Shown one piece after another: positions 6,351-14,364 of a stretch of 64,000 bases of DNA; the first letter of the stretch is position 1, and the number at the start of each line of letters is the position of its first letter. The translations under genes and the position numbers were made by a program. Source of the DNA: a virus. The notes under the pieces are model-generated. The model was not told the DNA's origin and did no database searches. It worked only from the letters and a program-made list of their open reading frames with translations. The DNA is taken from positions 248,001-312,000 of the IMG/VR virus record IMGVR_UViG_3300018080_000098; one strand, written 5' to 3'.

Positions 6351-6719
6351 ATGGCAGAATTTAAGCACTGGACCTCGGAAAGTGTAGAAGCATTCAAGTA
6401 CGCTGTAGCCTCCGATTTTATTGGGCAGCTTCAAACAAGAATCGACGAGAATGAAGTTCGACAAAAAGACATCGCACGAGCGTTGGGTATTTCCGAGGCG
6501 CGTGTTTCCCAGCTGTTCAACCGACCCGATAATTTGACGTTGAGAACTCTGGTCAAGCTGGTGCGAGTTCTCGGTTTGAAGCTCAGCATCGTGGCGTACG
6601 AGGACGCACGCGAAGCTGGGCCTGTCCACCCCGATATTTTTCGCCAGTGTTGGGAAGCGATGGGAGCTCCCAAGGATATGTTTGAGCTGCAAGAGAGAAT
6701 GGAAAAGGGATCCAAATGA
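6351..6719 (+). CDS. XRE-type HTH DNA-binding protein
   Basis: A 122-residue protein. Residues 35-90 form a helix-turn-helix of the Cro/C1-XRE type: 'VRQKDIARALGISEARVSQL' followed by 'LTLRTLVKLVRVLGLKL'. This resembles the antitoxin/repressor class. It starts at ATG behind a perfect AGGAGG, 12 bases after tRNA-Leu. Its stop overlaps the next start (ATGA). It may regulate its own operon. No toxin partner is recognised next to it, although the following unknown gene is coupled. Confidence 0.75.
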   Translation: MAEFKHWTSESVEAFKYAVASDFIGQLQTRIDENEVRQKDIARALGISEARVSQLFNRPDNLTLRTLVKLVRVLGLKLSIVAYEDAREAGPVHPDIFRQCWEAMGAPKDMFELQERMEKGSK

Positions 6720-7054
6720 GCCACATAGCAGACACCATCATCGCTTTTTCCGTGTGCGACGAGGATCGCGTGCACGACATCACGAAGTATTTCGAGAGCA
6801 TCGATCAGGTCCCTCCAGTATTTTTAGACGACGGAATAAGCCCTCGCAAATACGGTGGCACCTACGCAATCCAACGAACGGTGATGGTTGGCGCCTACAA
6901 CTACTTAGACATAGACGCCCTGGTTTCTTTCATGGAAAGTCTTACGTGGGTTATCCCAGAAGACGTGCAGCTGCTTATTGCAGACGAGCACGATGAGCCC
7001 CACGTGTTTTCAGAGAGGCTCAACAGAAAAAACATGAAAACTCGCCATGGCTAA
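6716..7054 (+). CDS. Hypothetical protein, 112 aa
   Basis: Not recognised. The start overlaps the HTH gene stop (ATGA), so the two are translationally coupled. The sequence is mixed alpha/beta and acidic, with a 'DEHDEPHVF' turn near the C-terminus and no membrane segment. Its end overlaps the next gene by 8 bases. Confidence 0.6.
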   Translation: MSHIADTIIAFSVCDEDRVHDITKYFESIDQVPPVFLDDGISPRKYGGTYAIQRTVMVGAYNYLDIDALVSFMESLTWVIPEDVQLLIADEHDEPHVFSERLNRKNMKTRHG

Positions 7055-7634
7055 GATTAAAACGAAACGCTACCTCGAGTGCCCGAACTGCGGTGACTAC
7101 GACTTCTCCGTGGACCACGTACTAGACAAGGACACCATCCAAAGCTACGGTCCCTGGCACTGTACTATCTGCAACCACGAAGTCCGCTTCAAAGCGGGCC
7201 AAGGTGTCCTGCAGGATGTGACTACCAAGGAGTGCCCACGCCAGCCGATGCTCTGCCTCTTCCGAATACGGGACCTCTACGTAGTTGTAGATTCGTACTC
7301 GATGCCTGATGATGGCAAGCCGGATTGGTACGATTATCTCTTCCACTCGCACCAGTGCCCAACGAACCTCGCGCGGCACGTTGTGGAAGTTTTCTGTCCA
7401 GAGGAAGGGCAAGACCCTCACGGCGTCTTTAGATTTATTGCTGCCATCCCGGACGAAGAAGATAATCGAACACTCGTCCAGGACAAGTGCACAACTCTCC
7501 AGGAGCTGTTTTTCGCGTTTCAAACAGACGGCCAGGAAGCTTGGACAAGGTGGCCCGAATCCCAACGAGGTCTCATCCCTGGACTCGCCCAGCTGCAGGA
7601 CGCCTACCGCAGAACGAATCGACCGAAGTGCTGA
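7047..7634 (+). CDS. Zinc-ribbon protein
   Basis: A 195-residue protein with an N-terminal zinc ribbon: CPNCG at about residue 12 and CTICN near residue 39, followed by an unrecognised domain rich in aromatic residues. The start ATG sits inside the end of the preceding gene. It is the last gene before a CATCTTGTAAAATA motif. The function is unknown. Confidence 0.65.
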   Translation: MAKIKTKRYLECPNCGDYDFSVDHVLDKDTIQSYGPWHCTICNHEVRFKAGQGVLQDVTTKECPRQPMLCLFRIRDLYVVVDSYSMPDDGKPDWYDYLFHSHQCPTNLARHVVEVFCPEEGQDPHGVFRFIAAIPDEEDNRTLVQDKCTTLQELFFAFQTDGQEAWTRWPESQRGLIPGLAQLQDAYRRTNRPKC

Positions 7635-7656
7635 CAAGCTCCTTCTGCGACAACTC

Positions 7657-7670
7657 CATCTTGTAAAATA
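7657..7670 (+). promoter_or_regulatory. CATCTTGTAAAATA motif, copy 1
   Basis: CATCTTGTAAAATA lies 52 bases before the terminase-like gene at 7723. The same 14-mer recurs at 9345 and, in part, on the - strand at 52259 and 62051, always just upstream of a gene. It may be a phage promoter; the TAAAAT part resembles a -10 box, with no matching -35. Confidence 0.5.
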
Positions 7671-7722
7671 GAAGTATCAGGATTGTCACCAGGGTGGTGA
7701 CCGCTAAACAAGGAGAGTTGTC

Positions 7723-9330
7723 ATGTTTCGTAACGAGAAGTCTAACCTTCTGTTCCCACGCCTCGTTTTTCTCAAGGAGACCAAGTTCAGTAGTTGGGGT
7801 GGAGACGAGCACCGCTCCACGCGAGTCTACATTCTCGACTGGAGCAGTTTGGATGAGAAAGCGGTGAAGCAAGGGGTACGGTTGTTCCCTCGGGACCACA
7901 TTGACTGGCTGAACAATTTCCGGTTCGCTTTGCCGTACCACTACCGAAGTGAAATTCGTCGCTGCGTAAAGATGGCCACTTTGGAGTGGGAGCGTCCTCT
8001 AGGCTTCGACACCAGCATTCGGGAAATGTGTTTGGGAACGGCTACGAAGTATATCGACGTTGCTTTTAGATTGCTGGCGGACTGTCCCTACGATCCGGAG
8101 AAAGACTATTTTTATCGAGGGGATGATAGAGGCGTACTACCCTTCGCGTTGATTTATCGTTTCTGGGACGGTCAGACTGGACGAGGACTTCCCTGGTTCA
8201 AAAGTGGCTTGGCGAAGTATTGTGATAAGTGGCACCGACATAAAATAGAAACGGTCCACAAACCCTACTACCACGAACCCCTTGATGCTTTCATGGTTGC
8301 TGTTCAGCACAGCGAAAAAGAATACGCAGTAGTTCACGAAGCGCGCGAAGATGCATCAGAAGAGGCTGTAGCTGAGACTTCAATAGCAGCTTCCTGCAAA
8401 CATCTCAAACGTGTAGCAAAAACGACACCTGTTCTACCCCAAGCCCTTGGTGCGGCTAACGTGTACGAGTGGATTACCGACCCAAAATTCCTCGGACGGA
8501 AAGATGTTTTTCCGCAAAACATCAAACTACTCAGTACAGCGTTCCAGGAATACTGCCCCAACTGCGGTTATCGCCCAACCAAACACAAGGAATGCCCAGT
8601 TTGCAAAAAGGATGTTACTGAAGCTTTCGCACGCCCCTACCACGAAGTAGTAGGCGTACGAGGACAGCGGTCGGGGAACACCTTCCTCAGCGCTGTGGCA
8701 GCTACATATGTGCTACACAAGATTTTTCGTTTGCCTAGACCGCTCAATGAGCAGTTTGGTATGCCGCCCAATGTGGAGATCGAGATGACTTTCGTAGACC
8801 CACTTAAAGCAATCTGGGAGACCTTCTGGCGGCTCGTACATGAATCACAGTGGTTCGCTTCAGGAAGTTTACTAGCAAAGGATCCCAGCAACCTCAAAGA
8901 AGTTTTTCTTCCAGGATGCACCTTGGTTCTACGACGAACGGACCTCAACGAATGCCACAGAGGGGGCACGCGCGTCTTCGCTACCATCGACAGTCCGGAT
9001 TGGATTGAGAGAATAACTTCTTGGGGGTACTCCGTCCAAGATGTGTACCAAGCTCTCCGTAATAGCTTAGTAACTCTTCGTGGTAGACAGAATAAAAGTG
9101 GCACCGCTCCTCTACTGTTCCTTCTCGGATCTCCAAGCCCCAACAGTTTCCTGGGTTCCCTCAAAAAATCCTCACTAGATAACGACGACCGACTTTGGGT
9201 GCAACAGCCCACGTGGGAGGTCAATCCCTTTGTTACCATGGAGCAGCTCAGAAAAGAAGACATGGGAAACCCCGCGCTCTTCTTTAGAGACTACGGCGCT
9301 CAGATACCCGAGCCTTCTGAAGACGGCTAG
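7723..9330 (+). CDS. Terminase large subunit paralogue with inactivated ATPase motifs
   Basis: A 535-residue protein. From about residue 260 it follows the ATPase half of the terminase at 21893-24175. Both have a zinc-binding pair just before the P-loop (here CPNCG and CPVCK), and both share VGVxGQRSG, the ILHxx(L/F)xLP block, the 'ATFVxP/MTFVDP' strand, and the closing 'TWExNP...GNPxxxxRDY' block. The Walker A lysine is replaced (GQRSGNTF, N319; the terminase has GQRSGKSF). The Walker B equivalent reads ATIDSPDW instead of CTLDELGW. No nuclease domain follows, and the N-terminal 250 residues are unlike the terminase. It is therefore a predicted pseudoenzyme. Confidence 0.7.
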   Translation: MFRNEKSNLLFPRLVFLKETKFSSWGGDEHRSTRVYILDWSSLDEKAVKQGVRLFPRDHIDWLNNFRFALPYHYRSEIRRCVKMATLEWERPLGFDTSIREMCLGTATKYIDVAFRLLADCPYDPEKDYFYRGDDRGVLPFALIYRFWDGQTGRGLPWFKSGLAKYCDKWHRHKIETVHKPYYHEPLDAFMVAVQHSEKEYAVVHEAREDASEEAVAETSIAASCKHLKRVAKTTPVLPQALGAANVYEWITDPKFLGRKDVFPQNIKLLSTAFQEYCPNCGYRPTKHKECPVCKKDVTEAFARPYHEVVGVRGQRSGNTFLSAVAATYVLHKIFRLPRPLNEQFGMPPNVEIEMTFVDPLKAIWETFWRLVHESQWFASGSLLAKDPSNLKEVFLPGCTLVLRRTDLNECHRGGTRVFATIDSPDWIERITSWGYSVQDVYQALRNSLVTLRGRQNKSGTAPLLFLLGSPSPNSFLGSLKKSSLDNDDRLWVQQPTWEVNPFVTMEQLRKEDMGNPALFFRDYGAQIPEPSEDG

Positions 9331-9344
9331 CGGGTCCCCGTACT

Positions 9345-9358
9345 CATCTTGTAAAATA
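9345..9358 (+). promoter_or_regulatory. CATCTTGTAAAATA motif, copy 2
   Basis: An exact second copy of the 14-mer at 7657, 20 bases before the start at 9379 and directly after the terminase-paralogue gene. Confidence 0.5.
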
Positions 9359-9378
9359 CTTTGTAGAGGTTACCAGCG

Positions 9379-9660
9379 ATGATTCGGGAAATAGCTCCAC
9401 TACTCGTAATTATTCTTGCACTCCTGATTTATTTGGGGTACCGTTGGCGGTACCGATTTACGTGTCCTCACTGTGGTAGCTCAGCTAGGGCACGAATGAA
9501 GGTGGTGTTCAACCAGATAGACCAGAAAGGAAAAAGACACAAGGTGACCGTACCCGCAGCTGGCTGCGACTCGTGCGATCACTTCTGGACGTTGAAAAAT
9601 ACGCACGTGCGCACCACCGGAGTGATTATTCCGAAAGGTACGCAGATGCGAAGACCATAA
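9379..9660 (+). CDS. Membrane-anchored zinc-ribbon protein
   Basis: A 93-residue protein: one N-terminal transmembrane helix (residues 5-22, PLLVIILALLIYLGY) followed by a cytoplasmic-type zinc ribbon, CPHCG (about residue 33) and CDSCDHFW (about residue 68). Positive residues after the helix suggest N-out, C-in topology. The function is unknown. Confidence 0.65.
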   Translation: MIREIAPLLVIILALLIYLGYRWRYRFTCPHCGSSARARMKVVFNQIDQKGKRHKVTVPAAGCDSCDHFWTLKNTHVRTTGVIIPKGTQMRRP

Positions 9661-9671
9661 AGGAGAAATCA

Positions 9672-9887
9672 ATGAGCACTTACAGATGGCCCGATGAAAA
9701 CGAGGACGGCGGCTACGACGAAGGCACCGAGTGGGTCTGTTGCTCCTGTGGCTTCAGCCAGAAAATCGGCACAGAAGACATGGACCCACGAGGTTGCGAA
9801 CGCTGTGGCGGACCGACTTGCATGGACTGCTGGACTGATATTGGCTACTGCGCCAAATGTGAGCGAGAAACTAGGGACGAAGCATAA
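9672..9887 (+). CDS. Small Cys-rich zinc-binding protein
   Basis: The start at 9672 is chosen because AAGGAGAAA precedes it and the upstream part of the frame overlaps the previous gene. The 71-residue product has four CxxC-type pairs (CCSCG, CERCGG, CMDCW, CAKCE), consistent with two zinc sites, and an acidic N-terminus. Its specific function is unknown. Confidence 0.6.
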   Translation: MSTYRWPDENEDGGYDEGTEWVCCSCGFSQKIGTEDMDPRGCERCGGPTCMDCWTDIGYCAKCERETRDEA

Positions 9888-9889
9888 CA

Positions 9890-10281
9890 ATGCTCGACCG
9901 GATGCACGAACAACTTGACCTGGCGCTGTCCATCGCCACGAAGGCCCACGCTGGTCAGGTGGACAAGGCTAGACAACCGTACATCCTGCACCCGCTGCGC
10001 GTAATGGCACAGCTGGATGACATTCAGGACAAAATCGTTGCAGTGCTCCATGATGTGATAAAGGTGATGGTGAGCCCCTCGAGCCCATGCAGGAGTTCAA
10101 CATCTTCGGTGTGTTCGCTCACTACCTCGCGGAAACCCTTCCCGACGGCAGCGACGCTCAGAAAGTCTGTCAGTCCACCTTCGAGCAAATACAAAAACTC
10201 GTGCTGGAGTGGCGCGCGTCCACTCTCGGAGAAGCTATCGTGGTGGCAGACAAACTAAGGAAAGGCTACGATGGCAGCTAG
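9890..10281 (+). pseudogene. RelA/SpoT-type HD hydrolase-like gene, frameshifted
   Basis: The first part reads 'ALSIATKAHAGQVDKARQPY' then ILHPLRVM and AVLHDVI. This is the HD-domain signature of SpoT-like (p)ppGpp hydrolases (HxGQxxx...YxxHPxxV...LHD). After 'LHDVIK' the frame needs a -1 shift (near 10054-10075, around GGTGATGGTGAG) to continue as 'DGEPLEPMQEFNIFG' and on to 'ADKLRKGYDGS'. Either the gene is broken, the shift is programmed, or there is a sequencing error. Small HD proteins of this kind can act as alarmone or nucleotide hydrolases. Confidence 0.6.
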
Positions 10282-10296
10282 AATTAAAGGAACATA

Positions 10297-10659
10297 ATGA
10301 GTGACCCCACCGACAACCAAACGACTCCTGAGGAGCTCTACGAGTACATCGTGAGATGTCTCCGCAAGTCTCTGGACCCACCCACGCGGGATACTATCCG
10401 CCGCGCCCGAGAAACACTCCTCAATCAGGTTGACGAGTCCACAGCTGACTACGTGAAGGTGGCGCAATCCCGTGGTGTGAAGTTCGACAGCGGTCTCACA
10501 CTGGACGTGCAGTTCCGCTACAACCGAGACCTAGAGGTGTGGGAGTTCGTCAAGCTAACACAGAGCGGTGAAATAGAGTTGCCCAAGCCACTCAAGTTCG
10601 TTGCCACCAAGTTTCTAGTAGACGAAAAGTTCTGGCAAAATGAAGATGAGACTGACTAA
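10297..10659 (+). CDS. Hypothetical protein, 120 aa
   Basis: Not recognised. A soluble, mostly helical N-terminus (residues 8-50) is followed by a strand-rich region with 'QFRYNRDLEVWEFVK' and an acidic tail. It overlaps the next gene by 20 bases. GGAAC precedes the ATG. Confidence 0.55.
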   Translation: MSDPTDNQTTPEELYEYIVRCLRKSLDPPTRDTIRRARETLLNQVDESTADYVKVAQSRGVKFDSGLTLDVQFRYNRDLEVWEFVKLTQSGEIELPKPLKFVATKFLVDEKFWQNEDETD

Positions 10660-10891
10660 GCCTATCCTCGTCCGCTGGGCCAACCACCACAAGAAGGACT
10701 TCGAGCTCGGAGACCCCGAAGTGACCATCACACTTCCCGTGGGCACCGAGGTCAAGCTGGAAGCACAGTACACAATCAACTCCGGAAAAATATTCGACTA
10801 TGCTACGCTGGAGCTCTGTGACTTCACCTACAAAAATCCCTTGTCAGGAATCACCTCGAGAGGTACAATACCTGCTAGTTGCTTGGAGTGA
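10640..10891 (+). CDS. Hypothetical protein, 83 aa
   Basis: Not recognised. Strand-rich, starting inside the end of the previous gene (AATGAAGATGAG) and ending at a TGA that overlaps the likely GTG start of the next gene. No motif is seen. Confidence 0.5.
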   Translation: MKMRLTKPILVRWANHHKKDFELGDPEVTITLPVGTEVKLEAQYTINSGKIFDYATLELCDFTYKNPLSGITSRGTIPASCLE

Positions 10892-11136
10892 GAACCGCAG
10901 TGAAAGAAGCAGAACGTTACGAGAAGTTCCTCAGAAAACGCTGTCCCGATCTCAGCGAAGAAGACCTCGCGCAAGAGCTCGAGATACTAGCGTCCATGAA
11001 TGCAGCGCAGGACATAGCGGTGTACACTTGCAAATGTGGCCGTACGCATTACGTGGAGTACGTGCCACCACCTCACGCGTACTACCCACGGAGTTCCATT
11101 TGCGCGTGTGGGCACGAGGTGGTGTTTGGAGAATAA
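10888..11136 (+). CDS. Small protein with C-terminal zinc ribbon
   Basis: The likely start is GTG at 10888, overlapping the previous stop (GTGA); TTG at 10879 and GTG at 10900 are alternatives. An acidic helical N-terminus is followed by a zinc-ribbon pair, CKCGRTH and CACGHE, separated by an aromatic 'YVPPPHAYYP' loop. tRNA-Leu begins 8 bases downstream. Confidence 0.55.
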   Translation: MRTAVKEAERYEKFLRKRCPDLSEEDLAQELEILASMNAAQDIAVYTCKCGRTHYVEYVPPPHAYYPRSSICACGHEVVFGE

Positions 11137-11143
11137 TGGTTGC

Positions 11144-11226
11144 GCGGCCATGGCGAAATTGGCAGACGCAGCGGGTTTAAGCCCCGCTGGAGTAATTCCG
11201 TCCGGGTTCGAATCCCGGTGGCCGCA
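11144..11226 (+). tRNA. tRNA-Leu (anticodon TAA)
   Basis: Acceptor GCGGCCA/TGGCCGC, D arm GCG..CGC, anticodon stem GCGGG/CCCGC with loop TTTAAGC (TAA), class II variable arm, T arm CCGGG-TTCGAAT-CCCGG, discriminator A. CCA is not encoded. It is in normal order with no wrapping helices. Confidence 0.93.
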
Positions 11227-11331
11227 AATGTAAAATGTAAAGGGTAGGAGGAACCTGTGGCTGCCCGGACATAGTGTGGAAGATTGACACCTCCACGATC
11301 GGCCCTCAGATGGAGTACAAGGAGAACCAAA

Positions 11332-11562
11332 ATGAAACGACGTGATTTTCTCAAGGTAAGCGGCGCAGCCCTAGTGGCCACCCAACTACCGCTTGGACAG
11401 GAGAAAGAACAAAAATTCTCCGAAGGGTCTGATGGTACACGCTACTACGAGCTCGACGTTTCCCAGTTTAGTTTCGGTTCAAATCCGAAAGGGAGCATTA
11501 AGGAGATCAAATGGTCGAAAGCTTGCAGTGGCCCGCGCGCAGAACCAGCTCGAGCTCGCTAA
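11332..11562 (+). CDS. Short protein with twin-arginine (Tat) signal peptide
   Basis: The start at 11332 follows AAGGAGAACC. The 76-residue product begins MKRRDFLKVSGAALVATQLP, a near-perfect Tat signal (RRDFLK followed by a moderately hydrophobic stretch). Only about 50 residues remain after cleavage, ending in a basic 'GPRAEPARAR'. Tat substrates are normally folded proteins, so this may be the truncated remnant of a captured host gene or a small secreted phage factor. Confidence 0.55.
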   Translation: MKRRDFLKVSGAALVATQLPLGQEKEQKFSEGSDGTRYYELDVSQFSFGSNPKGSIKEIKWSKACSGPRAEPARAR

Positions 11563-11611
11563 GTTACAGTGCGACGACTTGCCACTAGTCTAGTTTTAGT
11601 TACTCTTTCGT

Positions 11612-12286
11612 ATGCAACCAAGGAAACTCAAGTACCGGAGACGCTTGTACGTATGTGCAGACATCTACGAACGTACGGATGACGTGGTACAATGGATGGT
11701 AGAGAACCGTCATCAGCTGATGGATCCTGACACCTGTGAGTGGAACTACGATAAGGTTGCCGCGGCTGCTCAGAAGCACTTCGCTGATGCTGCCGACGTG
11801 GACTTCCGATTCGCCGCCATCTCTGCGTGGAAGCGCGTAGCAGATGAGCAAGAGATTTGTCTGCGGAAGAAGTTGGAAGAGCAGGGCGGAGACCCGATGG
11901 AGCTCTACCGAGGTTGGCGACGCACCTCCTCGAGGAGTGGGGACATGAAAAGGCTTACCTACAAGGGGCGCACGTATGTTCGTGTAGCTGCGCAGGACGA
12001 CTACAAAGGTACCGCTGAGTTTCTCGTGACCAATCCCAAGGCGTCGTACTCGGTGTACATCGGGCGCGAGTTCAACCCAGCTAACGGTCGCTACGAGCAT
12101 ATCGGCGGTCTGCTAGCGAAATACGATCCGGACAGTAACTCCACGTCTGTTTTCCTAATCGATATCCCTCAAAACTATTTGTCAGATAAGTGGGAACCTG
12201 CTCCGACAGGCGCTCCTCTGGCAACGGTTTCCGGCGATGCCCCCGATGAAGCAGTGAAAAAAGCTGGCTTCGATACCCGCGACTAG
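11612..12286 (+). CDS. YKG-tag protein, 224 aa
   Basis: Two regions are visible. Residues 1-105 are helical and begin with a variant of the recurring tag (KLKYRRRLYVCA). After a Ser/Arg-rich joint (TSSRSGD) comes a clear tag, RLTYKGRTYVRVA, at about residues 114-126, and then a second, unrecognised domain. The internal tag and joint suggest two modules that could be separated by proteolysis. First of the tagged genes on the + strand; it ends a few bases before the next one. Confidence 0.6.
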   Translation: MQPRKLKYRRRLYVCADIYERTDDVVQWMVENRHQLMDPDTCEWNYDKVAAAAQKHFADAADVDFRFAAISAWKRVADEQEICLRKKLEEQGGDPMELYRGWRRTSSRSGDMKRLTYKGRTYVRVAAQDDYKGTAEFLVTNPKASYSVYIGREFNPANGRYEHIGGLLAKYDPDSNSTSVFLIDIPQNYLSDKWEPAPTGAPLATVSGDAPDEAVKKAGFDTRD

Positions 12287-12290
12287 CTAC

Positions 12291-13688
12291 ATGCAGAAGC
12301 TTCTGTACAAAGGCCGCGTGTACAAACGCGCGCTATCCAATACAGGGTACGACTCGGTAAGCTACCACTCCGAGCAGGAGATGAAAGGTCTGCGTCCAAG
12401 CCCACTTTACGGTGTCATTTCCATCACCGATCCCGGCAGAACCGCTAACCTGCCCGAGGGGTGGGGGAGCATCCTGCGTCTCCAGTTCGACGATGTTGAA
12501 GAACCAGATCCCTACAAACCCTACGGTGACCCCTATGCCCGGTCCTCTGATCTATTCACTACCCAAGACGCTCAGAAAATCATCCAATGGCTCAACGCTA
12601 ACAAACGTGAGCTCGCGGGTGTCTACGTGCACTGCTGGGGAGGAGTCTCCCGCTCCGCAGCCGTCGCCAAATTCATCGCAGAAAAATATGGCATCCCCTT
12701 CGACCACTCCTACGACAAGTACAACACGCTAGTCTACGACCTGCTTAAACAGGAAGATGGTAACGCAGCGACCTCGCGTACAGCTGCGAGTTATAGTAGC
12801 GATACACTATTTTTGGCTAAGAGTGTACATACTCCGAAGGACTGGTGCTACGACCACATCGGCTTTGTGGATAAAGCTACCGGAAACTTCGTACAGATGA
12901 GTGGACATCGGCATAAGGAAGGCGTATTTTCACTATCCAAGTTGACTGATGAGCCCACTATCCAATCCGACCACTACGATACCATAAAGCTTCCGAAGAC
13001 CGTCACATTTACCAGAAACCCACTAGGAGCAGTTAACTGCGTTACCTTTGTTGTTGCTGTCCTCAACGCGAATGGTATCGATAGATGGGACCGGGAAGAC
13101 TTCCATCGCATCTTCAAGTGCGACAAGTCTACGACTGCTAGCAGTAACAAGACCACAATTCGATATAAAGGTGCCACCTACCGCCGTGCCTACGCCGATG
13201 ATTACCTCTACCACATCACCTACGTTGGTAGCCTCCCCGCCATCGCTGCTCGAGGACTTCACCCGGGTACCGGTGTCACCTTTGGCAAGGGCTACTCCGG
13301 TTACTCCGCAGGAAAACTGTTCCTGTCTGAGTGGGACGGCGTAGGTTTCTGGGTGGACCGCTTGGGAGCTATGGCCGAGAATCGCGCCGACAACCCCGTC
13401 CAAGACGGCCTCATTCCCATCGTTATCCGTGTCCCCGATGGCATCGTGCCCGACGTCGAAGAAGATACTCCTGGCACCCACGATTCCAATGCCGGTGCGT
13501 GGACAACCACCCAACCAATCCCACCTTCCCAACTCGAGGTGTACGACGGCGCCTCGTGGCTTCCCCTCTCCTCCGTCGACCACGAAATGCTTACTGAGGA
13601 AGCCTACGAAGCCGCTGAAAAAGAATTCGAGGACGACGAGGAGCTCGTCTACTTGAACGCTTCTCAGTTCGAACCCACCTTTTCGTAG
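12291..13688 (+). CDS. Multidomain effector-like protein: phosphatase, permuted NlpC/P60-like and ART-like
   Basis: 465 residues: (i) N-terminal tag LLYKGRVYKRA (4-14). (ii) A dual-specificity/tyrosine phosphatase-like domain with the signature VHCWGGVSRSAA (C115, R121). (iii) A joint 'AATSRTAASYSS'. (iv) A domain with DHIGF (H189) before VNCVTFVVAVL (C250), the permuted H-then-C order of LRAT/NlpC-P60-like hydrolases. (v) A joint 'STTASSNKT' and a second tag, TIRYKGATYRRAY (about 289-301). (vi) A domain opening YHITYVGSLPAIAARGLHP, like ADP-ribosyltransferase-fold families. T4 packages and injects an ART (Alt), so a virion-delivered role is plausible. The domain assignments in iv and vi are tentative. 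Confidence 0.6.
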   Translation: MQKLLYKGRVYKRALSNTGYDSVSYHSEQEMKGLRPSPLYGVISITDPGRTANLPEGWGSILRLQFDDVEEPDPYKPYGDPYARSSDLFTTQDAQKIIQWLNANKRELAGVYVHCWGGVSRSAAVAKFIAEKYGIPFDHSYDKYNTLVYDLLKQEDGNAATSRTAASYSSDTLFLAKSVHTPKDWCYDHIGFVDKATGNFVQMSGHRHKEGVFSLSKLTDEPTIQSDHYDTIKLPKTVTFTRNPLGAVNCVTFVVAVLNANGIDRWDREDFHRIFKCDKSTTASSNKTTIRYKGATYRRAYADDYLYHITYVGSLPAIAARGLHPGTGVTFGKGYSGYSAGKLFLSEWDGVGFWVDRLGAMAENRADNPVQDGLIPIVIRVPDGIVPDVEEDTPGTHDSNAGAWTTTQPIPPSQLEVYDGASWLPLSSVDHEMLTEEAYEAAEKEFEDDEELVYLNASQFEPTFS

Positions 13689-13700
13689 CCTACAATCCTC

Positions 13701-13728
13701 TTGACATCCCAGGTAAGCACGCTATATC
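13701..13728 (+). promoter_or_regulatory. Sigma-70-type promoter upstream of the HNH gene
   Basis: TTGACA (13701-13706), 16-base spacer, TATATC (13723-13728). The predicted transcription start near 13735 rules out the ATG at 13729 as a start codon. Confidence 0.65.
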
Positions 13729-13750
13729 ATGCGTGTTGGAGGACATTTCC

Positions 13751-13798
13751 ATGCTTCAGAGATTGCGCTTGCTGGCGCAGCAGTTCTTCTCGCTCTGA
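13751..13798 (+). CDS. Possible 15-aa leader peptide
   Basis: An ATG behind GGAGG, the first good start after the promoter at 13701, opens a 15-codon frame (MLQRLRLLAQQFFSL) ending 26 bases before the HNH start. It could be a leader that couples or attenuates HNH expression, or chance. Confidence 0.3.
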   Translation: MLQRLRLLAQQFFSL

Positions 13799-13824
13799 GC
13801 TGCTGCAAGGGAGAAACATACACC

Positions 13825-14364
13825 ATGACCTACCCCACCAATCTACGCACACTTGTACTAAACCAGGGCTACGAGCCCATCCGGGTAATCAATTGGCAGC
13901 GCGCCGTCACCATGGTCTGGCTCGACAAGGCGTCTGTGCTCAGCGAGTACGACGACGCAGTGCATTCCAAGCACCTAACTTGGAACATCCCAGCTGTTAT
14001 TGGGCTTCGCTACAAAACCAAGCGGTTCGTGCCAGATGTCAAGCTAACCCGGCAGTACGTTTACGCGAGAGATTTGTGGTGTTGCCAATACTGTGGCCAG
14101 AAGTTCCCTGCTTCGAAGCTCACCTTCGACCACGTCGTACCGCGAGCTCGCGGCGGCAGAACTACCTGGACCAACGTGGTCACTTGTTGCACACCGTGCA
14201 ATCAGCAGAAGGGTGACCTTCCGCTCAAAGATTGCGGGCTCACATTGCTACGTAAACCCCGGAAGCCCAGATGGATGCCTGCGCTCCTCGTGAAAAGTTT
14301 CTCCGAGCGTGGTGTCCCAAACCAGTGGCACGATTACATCGGGTGGCTACGTGCTGCTGCCTGA
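13825..14364 (+). CDS. HNH endonuclease
   Basis: 179 residues from the ATG at 13825 (GGGAGA upstream). 'LVLNQGYEPIRVINWQRAV' is the usual opening of the stand-alone HNH family with an N-terminal domain. The HNH core has CQYCG, then 'LTFDHVVPRARGG', then NVVTCCTPCN: zinc Cys pairs plus the catalytic His in DHV and Asn in NVV. An upstream in-frame extension (from 13729) is rejected because it would begin at the -10 box. Probably a homing-type or packaging-associated nuclease; it has its own promoter, as mobile HNH genes often do. Confidence 0.85.
   Translation: MTYPTNLRTLVLNQGYEPIRVINWQRAVTMVWLDKASVLSEYDDAVHSKHLTWNIPAVIGLRYKTKRFVPDVKLTRQYVYARDLWCCQYCGQKFPASKLTFDHVVPRARGGRTTWTNVVTCCTPCNQQKGDLPLKDCGLTLLRKPRKPRWMPALLVKSFSERGVPNQWHDYIGWLRAAA

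Noticed and set aside
13729-13824. N-terminal extension of the HNH protein
   Set aside because: The ATG at 13729 directly abuts the -10 box, and the extra residues do not fit the family start (LVLNQGYEP).
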